Assembly (NCBI GenBank): GCA_949318235.1 | Contig: OX439129.1 | Span: 5,331,213-5,395,212, forward strand | From: Ecdyonurus torrentis | Taxonomy: Eukaryota > Arthropoda > Insecta > Ephemeroptera > Heptageniidae | Length of the DNA stretch: 64,000 nt | Reading direction: 5' to 3' | Shown here: piece by piece, positions 48,097 to 64,000 of the stretch | How positions within the stretch are numbered: the stretch's first letter is position 1 | How the letters are laid out: the number at the start of each line of letters is the position of its first letter | The notes under the pieces: model-generated | The model's input: only the letters and a program-made list of their open reading frames with translations | The model's database searches: none | Told to the model about the DNA's origin: nothing | Position numbers and translations under genes: made by a program

Positions 48097-49650
48097 TTAA
48101 TATTTATATAATGTTTTTGTATTTTTGATGTAATATATAATTCATTAAAATGAAATTTTTGAAAAATAATTGAACCAACCGATAAGATTTTGCCTTGGTT
48201 ATAGATTATGTATCTTGTGGGGAAAAAAACGATATTAGGGGATTGTGGTACTAAGTATGGCCCCTTGGGTGCCATTTAATAAAAGCAAATGACCTCAGGT
48301 CGCCATACTTTGTACCATATCTCTCACAATTCATCAATGGAATCTTCTTATATAAGTGATTACGTTCACAGGTATAGAAATGTGCATATTTCATACATAT
48401 AGTATCAAAATAATATCACATTACTGTACCCGCTCAATGCGGTCGCTATACCACGACTGTGACATATTCACTGCTGTGACGTATGTATATATTGTATGCT
48501 GCGACTGTGACGACGTGAGAGAGATGGAGATCAGTGAGTCAGTATGGTATCAATTTGTTTGCTACAATATCGATATATGGTACAGATATTGCAATCAATT
48601 GGTGCAATAATGTTCACGTTATAAAACTTCACACATTCTGCTGCTCGTCAAAGTTATTTAGCTTGTGATTTGTATATATGTAAATGTTGTGTCATGGTAT
48701 TTTATATATTTATATTTATGTAGGATAGTTGCATACTTAAAACTTTTGCAAAAAAAAAAAAAAAAAAAAAAAGTTTCTCTCCTTTCTCTCTTTCTCTTTC
48801 TTAAACATAATTTTATTCTTAATTTTTTTGTTATTGTTAGTGATGAAATATATATTTATATAATATCAATTATTAATATAATAAAAAGTAAAAAACCTTA
48901 GATGTTAAGTAAGGTATTGTGAACATATTATATACATCAGTGATTGTGAATTACATTGAACTGACAACAATGGATCACAACTCATCTGTTTCGCAATTTT
49001 CATCTGCAACTTCTCTCCACGAGTGATTAAACTGCATGCATATATAATTGAAATAATAATAAAATTAACGACATTGTTTGTAAGGAATTTGAAATGTTAC
49101 ATACTTTTTTTTTTTCCAATCTCTCTCTTTTGTTATATATGTAAATTTATTGCTGTCTGTGGCGATAAAAATTATATAATACAAATTTTGTAAAACCTTT
49201 TAAAATATTAAGAGTTCTAAAACATACAATAAATACATTAAACATTATATAAGATATTAAAAATAAATTAAAATTAAGATGCATATTTTTACACTAAAAG
49301 AGATATAAAAATCAACTATTTGTCGCAATAAGTGGTTGCAATTTTATCCCCTCTACCCTCACCCAGGGATGTTGTATTATTTGTGTCTAGTTGACTGACT
49401 TTTTAAAAGGTTTTTTATGTACCTGTTTGCGTTAAAAAGAATGTTTTTTGTTTTTTTATCCTTTCCAATTCATTTCCTCGATTTTTGTTTTATTTTTGCG
49501 TACATTGTGTTGACTGTTCATATTTCACGTTGATGCGTGTCTTTTGCCTCAATGTCTAATCCCTATGTACTGTACTATGTAGTTATATGTACTCTATGTA
49601 CTCAATGTACTTACTATATCTACTGTATTATGTACTATGTAGCTATGTAG
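47330..49650. other. No gene seen
   Basis: AT-rich sequence downstream of the promoter/LTR, with a poly-A run, a second A run (48750) and a TGTACTATG-type degenerate repeat (49570-49660) that continues across the hAT insertion into the end of CRAL-TRIO exon 6. Confidence 0.5.
48057..48094. repeat. Poly-A run, 38 bp
   Basis: Longest A homopolymer of the window. Many other A/T runs of 20-40 bases occur, e.g. 152-184, 12275-12306, 14693-14721, 17623-17652, 35931-35972, 38778-38803, 41269-41300, 43159-43184, 54424-54452, 55347-55370 and 63773-63796. Confidence 0.95.
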
Positions 49651-49660
49651 TGTTATGTAC

Positions 49661-50518
49661 CAGGGGCGGATCCAGGGGGGGGGGCGGTGGGGGCGACCGC
49701 CCCCCCCAAACGGCCCACGTGGGTGGAAAAAAATGAGCAAAAGTTGAAAAAAATTTAGTCGAAAAAAAATTTTTTTTGCGCCTTCGGCGCAACTTTTATT
49801 GCTGGATAAGCGTTTGAATCCTGACTACAGTAAATACAGTATAACAAAAAATAATTTTTTTAACATCCCCTAGTTGTCATGTCATCAGGGTAATATATCA
49901 GAGATGTAGTTCTGTTAATAATTGGACATCCACGAAATATTTTGCTCGCGATAAGAACTAAAAAAAAAAAAAAAAACTTTAATGTAAATTTTATAATTTT
50001 TATCTCAAAATATTTTTCCATCCAAATATAAGTTTTATGTTTTACAATATCGATAATAGTTTGAAAAATTGCAAAACAATTTTTAGTAAATTGGTGTATA
50101 AAAAAAAAAAAAAAATTAATAATAATAAAATAATACACAATATTAATAATTTATTTAAATTTTGCTCTTTTTTTTTCAAGTTTTTTTTTTTTTTTTTTTT
50201 TTTTTCAGTGAAATAACATTAATAATTTTACAAAGAGATGAAAATAGAAAATATTTCAGAAATCATTTGTCCAACTTTTACTTTTTTCTTTTTGCTTACA
50301 TAAAAAAAAAAAAAAAAAAAAAAAACTACCAAATCAAAAATTTTGCAATTCAAGAATATTTTTTCAAAGGCATACTAATTTTGCAATATTTTCCAAAAAG
50401 GGGCGTGGCCAAATAAAATTTTTCGCCTGCGGCGCGCTAACCCCCCCCCCCCCGGTCCTACATTGTTAATTTTCTAGGAGATCAGCCCCCCCAAACACAA
50501 TTCCTGGATCCGCCCCTG
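49661..50518. mobile_element. Non-autonomous hAT-like element, 858 bp, inserted at the CRAL-TRIO stop codon
   Basis: The ends are perfect 16-bp inverted repeats, CAGGGGCGGATCCAGG and its complement. They are flanked by identical 8-bp duplications TTATGTAC at 49653-49660 and 50519-50526. An 8-bp duplication and CAGGG ends are typical of hAT elements. The interior has poly-A/T runs, two G/C runs near the ends and small hairpins (gcgccttcggcgc), but no transposase. On the minus strand it supplies the sequence just after the CRAL-TRIO stop, including an AATAAA hexamer (complement at 50150-50155), so it probably forms the 3' UTR and may supply the polyadenylation signal. Confidence 0.92.
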
Positions 50519-58436
<7,918 letters not shown>

Positions 58437-58764
58437 TTCAAATCAACAACTGTGAATTTCATTTCCAGTTATCACTCAGCAGAACAGAACCTACTTTTTG
58501 TACTGCAAAAAATAATAAAAATAAAATAAAAGACACACATACATTATATATATTGTAACACTTTTTTATTTTTTTTATTTTTTTAGGTAAGTAAGTAAGC
58601 GTATTATTTGAAGAGATATTAAGAACTGACTACTTGCTATAACATCTTATACACTACTTGCTATAATATAATAAGATGCCGGTCACCAAGATGCCGGGGA
58701 AGGTTATACATAGATGAGATAACGACTATAAAAAAAATAATAATATTGTATAATTCTCCAACTG

Positions 58765-59038
58765 TCTCATAATGCGCTTGGAGGCCATACTGGAGTAATG
58801 AATAACATTTTGCTCGGCATAGGACAATCTTCGTTTATGCCTATTTTCTTTGCAAAATCAGTTAATTTTTTGTTATTTACTTTTTTACATAATATTTGAG
58901 ATCCTAATTCAATATAACAGCATCAATGCTCTCAAAAATATTGCTTATAATATTTTTAAACTGGCAAAATGAGTAATTTCCTATGAGATCCTTGTTATTG
59001 AGTGATCCAACATGGCGTCGACTTTAACATACTTCCTA
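58765..59038 (-). mobile_element. TA-MITE, subfamily A, partial
   Basis: Body complete (GCGCTTGGAGGCCATACTGG, CATCAATGCTCTCAAAAATA, CCAACATGGCGTCGACTTTA), but both terminal ~25 bases are lost. It lies just upstream of CRAL-TRIO exon 1. Confidence 0.82.
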
Positions 59039-59502
59039 TTATTAAGAATAAATTACGTATTATATTAAAGAAAGAATAAAATACGTAATTTATGCTGCAT
59101 TTATGCGTCCATTATATGCATAAATAAGGATAAATTATAACAACTTAAATAACTATGCAGTACAACAGAATAGTTATACTATGTAGTAACATATTAATTA
59201 TACAGTATAGCCAAGATTATGCTGTATCCAATAAATTTAATGAGGATGACTTAAAATTTTTGAGGGTTTATTTTATTTCATATTCTAAAAGAGAACATAT
59301 ATGGTTCTAAATCGACAAATATGTGAATTTTTAATTTCTGAGTTCATTAAGTATTTTTAATTATATTTTTGAAAGTCACAGGTTTCAACTTTTTCCTATG
59401 CTCACGTGCATAAGGTGCAGCCTGTGACGTCATTTTGTGACTTTCAAATTTTAATTAAAAATCGTTAATAAACTCAAAAATTTAATTAAAAAAAAAATAT
59501 CC

Positions 59503-60090
<588 letters not shown>

Positions 60091-60219
60091 TAACATATGT
60101 ATCGATTCAGGACAATTTCCTCTATTAGAATATGAAATAAAATTAACCCCTCAAATTTTTTTGTAGTACTGAAAATGATCTAGCGTTAATTATTACGTAG
60201 TTATTTTTGTTCGTGCCTG

Positions 60220-61340
60220 GTTTATAATTTTATACTTTAGCTTGTCTTACTTTGTGTGAGTCAGAAATATAAGAACACAATGCTATTTAGAATACAATAG
60301 AAAATAAACCTGCGCATGTATACAAATATTATATAGTAGGACAAAGTAAGAATATGCTGCATGACATCAATGAACTACAAATCAATTTATGTTAAATATA
60401 TAATTTGAATGAAATTTTTATGGTGAACCGATACAAATCGTATATAAATTTTTGTTGTTAGGAAGGATATGAAGAATATGTATATAGGGTAAATATGTTT
60501 GATGTGCAGCCGAAGAGAGCCATTCTTCTTATTAACTGTCTCTATTTTGTTATTGTTGGAGCATTGAATTTAGAATATACTCTAAATTGAATGGTTGGAG
60601 TATACAGTATAGTAATATAATATATATTTTATAGTATTTTCTATATACAATACATATTGTTGAGATATTTTCTATTGATATTTACTTTAACTTTGCTTTG
60701 CCGCTCACTTTACATTACTCTATATAAATATATTCATAAATATTCAAAACATGTACAGTAATTTTATATTGAAATTTCAACGCTATAGAAAAAAATATTT
60801 TTTATTAAAAGGGAAAAAGAAAACGTTATACGGTGAAGTTTAAAATAATTTATTATTCTATTGTCTAATATATATACATATATATTATATATATATATAT
60901 ATACATATATACATATGTACGGGAAAAATAAAAATAAATAAACCTAACTGCACGATACGTCAGTAACTATGCAGTATCTATGTCGTATTTATTTATGTTT
61001 GTGCTATTTCGTATTTTACAATAAGTGCGACACGATGATATTAATAATGTTTCCCAATAGATGCTATTACTTTATAAAGCCTAATTGTTATACACTATGG
61101 CATATAAATTATAGTGTTAAATAAACGTTGTCAAAATATAGCTGCACGTATATAGAATAATGATTACGTGTTTCATTGTTATCCATGTTTGGAGCTTTTT
61201 GAACTAACGATGGATGGAAGAATAAAAAGAAATATGCAAGATAAAATTTTGTTATAATATACACTCTAGTAATCAGGTAATCACTATTTTAGTAATTGTT
61301 ATGTTGTTGTTTTTAATTATTATCGCAAGTAGATCCCTTT
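60220..61340. other. No gene seen
   Basis: AT-rich unique sequence; short interrupted TA repeats near 60870-60910. Confidence 0.5.
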
Positions 61341-61344
61341 CACA

Positions 61345-61628
61345 TCCTTGCGCTTTGACGCCATGTTTGTGGTGCCTAATGCATTGGCCAGCATAGAAGA
61401 AACGTCATTTCTCCTTACTTTTTTGCATAAATATAAGTAATTTATATGTAAGAATTTTTCTCACGTTCTTCTATAGCTTATCAAGACCTAGAAATAAGGC
61501 TTAAATTGAGGTTTGAAGATTAATTTGCTACTATAAAAATATAAAAATAACATTTTTTCCTATGCTGGCCTGAGTATTTCTGACCAACAAAATGGTGACT
61601 TTTAAATATGAGTAAAAGCGGTCTATAA
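61345..61628 (-). mobile_element. Family Y element
   Basis: Reverse copy: ATCCTTGCGCTTTGACGCCA at the left, TTTCCTATGCTGGCCTGAGT and GTAAAAGCGGTCTATA at the right. Confidence 0.75.
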
Positions 61629-61842
61629 AAATAAATACGTAATAATTCTGCTATAGCTCATTTTCAGCACAATTTGTTCAATACAGCATAATCTAATATG
61701 CTATACAGCCATATGTTACATTGCATAAAAAATACGTTGTACTGTACAGCATAATTATTTATGTGGTTCATAAATGTAGCATCACTTATGCTATAATGCC
61801 ATAAATACAGCATACATTACGTAATTTATTTCTGCCATGTAT
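61622..61842 (-). mobile_element. Family L element
   Basis: AAATACGTAATAATTCTGCT, GCTCATTTTCAGCACAATTT, AATTATTTATGTGGTTCATA and CATACATTACGTAATTTATT then TCTGCCATG. Confidence 0.66.
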
Positions 61843-62359
61843 ATTATTATTAATATTATTTTTATGTACAATAAATAACAGAGTCAAAATCCACAAAAAT
61901 AAGGCCTTATTTTAGATAAACCATTATGTAATACCATTGATAATATTTATATAAAATGATTCAAGGGCAGATCGACGTATATTTAGCTTCATGGTCAAAT
62001 TTATTACAGTAATTTCTTCCATCAATAAAATTTGAAAACAATTACCGGCGATCAATTTCAGTCATTTGTAATAATAATAATGTATCCAATAATTTATTGT
62101 CACTTATATTGATGGCAAATACTTATATCTTTTCAAAGTATATGTTTTGATATAAATTATATAATTCAAAATAAATATTATGTGACTTTAAGTTAAAAAA
62201 AAATATATCATATATAAAAAATAATATGTTGAAAGTGTTCTAATCGGTGTCTTATTTGAACGACATAAAAAAATTACCCAAGGGTGAAATTACCTGAGCA
62301 TAATTATATGTTTATGTATGGATATTTTATGTTATTATTACTTGTAATTTGAGGCTACA

Positions 62360-62667
62360 GGGGGCATTCATGTTAAAGTCAACACCATGTTGGATCACTC
62401 AATAACATAGATCGCATAGGAAAATGCCTCATTTTGCCAGTTTAAAAATACTAAGCAATATTTTTGAGAGCATTGATGTTATTAATAGATTAATTGAATT
62501 ATATCTCAAGTATGTGAGAAAAATAACAACAACAAAAAAAATTAACTGATTTTCTCAAAGAAATTTGCAAAAAACGAGGTTTGTCCTATGCTGAGCAATA
62601 TGTTGTTCATTACTCCAGTATGGTCTCCAAGTGCATTCAATATGACGTCATGCGCATACACCCTATA
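62360..62667 (+). mobile_element. TA-MITE, subfamily A
   Basis: Left end eroded (GGGGGCATTCATGTTAAAGT), then CCATGTTGGATCACTCAATA, GTCCTATGCTGAGCAATATG, and TATGACGTCATGCGCATACA then CCCTATA at the right. Confidence 0.86.
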
Positions 62668-62679
62668 TAAGTTATGTTG

Positions 62680-63650
62680 TTGTACATTCTGATTGGTTAA
62701 TAAATAAAATAAATAAAATATATTATACACAGTCTTTATTGCTAAAAATACAAAATAAAATGAAATAAATAATAAAAATAGAATTATATGATGCTTTATG
62801 TTACATGACGTATTAGAGTTGACGTGATGGTATATATCATGAGTCTTGGGTTCGATTATCGTACTTAGATAACGACGATAACGATATTTAGTTATCGATA
62901 TGTTATAGATTAACAGTTTTAGACAAGTTATCGTTATAGATTGGCAAAAATTGACGATATTATCATCGCATCGTTAACAATATATACTTTTTGCTCAAAA
63001 ACTAATAAGACAAAGTATATATTATTAAAAAAAAAAAATACAAGAATAAAATTTAAAAAGAATCCAATCATGGTATATGTATACAGTCATATCCAGATTT
63101 ATAAACTATTTTAATTCATAAACAATTGCTCTATCTATATGATTTATGACAAACTATGAATACCTATCGTTATCGAACATATAATGGTAACGTTATCGTT
63201 GACGATGATTTCATAATGTCGATATCGTTATTATATAGTGTGAGGCTAAAACATATGATTTATCGTTATAAAATGTTGGGTATCGAACCCAAGACTGCGT
63301 GGTAGTTATCCACATGCATATATACATGTCTGTTTCACGTTGTAATTTGTCTAGCTGAGTTAGACAGAGGGACACTCTGAAACAAAACAATAACATTATT
63401 ATTGCAATACATGGTATATATATTATTGAATTGAAGGTATAGTCTTTTTATACAGAAAACTATATTTCTTTGTAAATGTATAGTATTGAAAATATAAATA
63501 AAATTAATAACTAATATTATATTATACATGCATAAAACATGAGATTAAAAATTTTTTTGTAATTTTTAGAGAGCAGCCAAGATTGAATAATATTATATTC
63601 CTATATTATGTTATTAAAACAAAATTGAATTCAAAACTTTTATGTATCTT
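62680..63650. other. No gene seen; ATCGTTA-rich stretch
   Basis: Repeated GATAACGATA, GTTATCG and TATCGTTA words in both orientations (62860-63270), with near-inverted edges GGGTTCGATTATCGTACTTA (62849) and TGGGTATCGAACCCAAGACT (63274). The edges suggest one palindromic element, possibly 62840-63300. Confidence 0.45.
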
Positions 63651-63660
63651 AATTACAACA

Positions 63661-63937
63661 ATGGACCTTATCGGTTTAGCGCGCAAGGAAACGCGGGGAA
63701 AGTTAAGGGTTCCCTAATTACGGGGTTCGATACCACGTAATGCTAAATTATATGATAATGAGGAAAAAGACTTTTTTTTTTTTTTTTTTTTTTTTTGCGA
63801 TTTTTGAGAAAACTATATACTTTACCGAATCCGGAGATATTTATATAATGAGAAATACTATATAGGCATACTTTTACGTGTTTTAAGCAATAGAAATGTT
63901 TTAATGATTTTTTAAACCGCGGTTACCTCCATTATAA
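63661..63937 (+). mobile_element. Family N element
   Basis: ATGGACCTTATCGGTTTAGC then GCGCAAGGAAACGCGGGGAA at the left, TTTAAACCGCGGTTACCTCC at the right. Complete but decayed, with an internal T run. Confidence 0.8.
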
Positions 63938-63963
63938 AAGGCAAATTTATATAGTGATAAGTC

Positions 63964-63970
<7 letters not shown>

Positions 63971-64000
<30 letters not shown>
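63971..64000. repeat. (GA)n array running off the window end
   Basis: GAGAGA repeat starting after AAAATT and continuing to the last base. Confidence 0.95.

Overview
The window is eukaryotic, very AT-rich nuclear DNA, most likely from an invertebrate and plausibly an arthropod such as a crustacean. The evidence is spliced genes with GT/AG introns, no operons or Shine-Dalgarno starts, very long dinucleotide microsatellites, and a TATA box paired with a TCAGT initiator. The species cannot be read from the sequence.

One complete protein-coding gene can be reconstructed, on the minus strand from 58436 (ATG) to 50519 (TAA). Six exons join in frame into a 264-residue CRAL-TRIO lipid-transfer protein of the alpha-tocopherol transfer protein type. 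A non-autonomous hAT-like element (49661-50518, perfect 16-bp inverted ends, 8-bp target duplication) sits directly after the stop codon, and its target duplication contains the stop. A second, partial minus-strand gene probably starts near 6070: TATA box, initiator, and a 39-codon first exon with a signal peptide. A third possible exon (9636-9704, plus strand) is weak.

The rest is a dense, nested mosaic of non-autonomous transposons. (1) At least eleven copies of a ~310-bp TA-flanked MITE, in two subfamilies, lie at 2363, 11222, 13366, 15416, 15800, 16397, 22968, 27273, 37466, 40180, 58765 and 62360. (2) Several unrelated families are flanked by TTAA (piggyBac-like target): T1 (7 copies), T2 (2), T3 (1), T4 (3 plus a possible fragment), T5 (2) and T6 (1). 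(3) Other families number one to eight copies each, several of them long palindromes. (4) Two tRNA-headed SINEs and three 3' ends of one LINE family are present. Nested insertions are datable because uninterrupted copies occur in the same window.

The most unusual signal is the palindrome TGACGTCA (a CRE/bZIP-type site). I counted about 30 exact copies where less than one is expected at this base composition. They lie at conserved positions in sequence-unrelated MITE families, often in both arms of palindromic elements.

Region by region: 1-12 kb has MITEs, AT microsatellites and the secreted-protein first exon. 12-24 kb has MITEs plus a perfect 238-bp palindrome (17787-18024). 24-36 kb has long ACAT, AT and CT arrays and TTAA elements. 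36-47 kb has a 43-bp minisatellite, a cluster of TTAA elements (41.9-43.8 kb) and a CpG-rich insertion (45.6-46.3 kb). 47-50.5 kb has a TATA/CCAAT promoter or LTR and the hAT element. 50.5-58.5 kb is the CRAL-TRIO gene with transposon-filled introns. 58.5-64 kb has triple-nested elements and MITEs.
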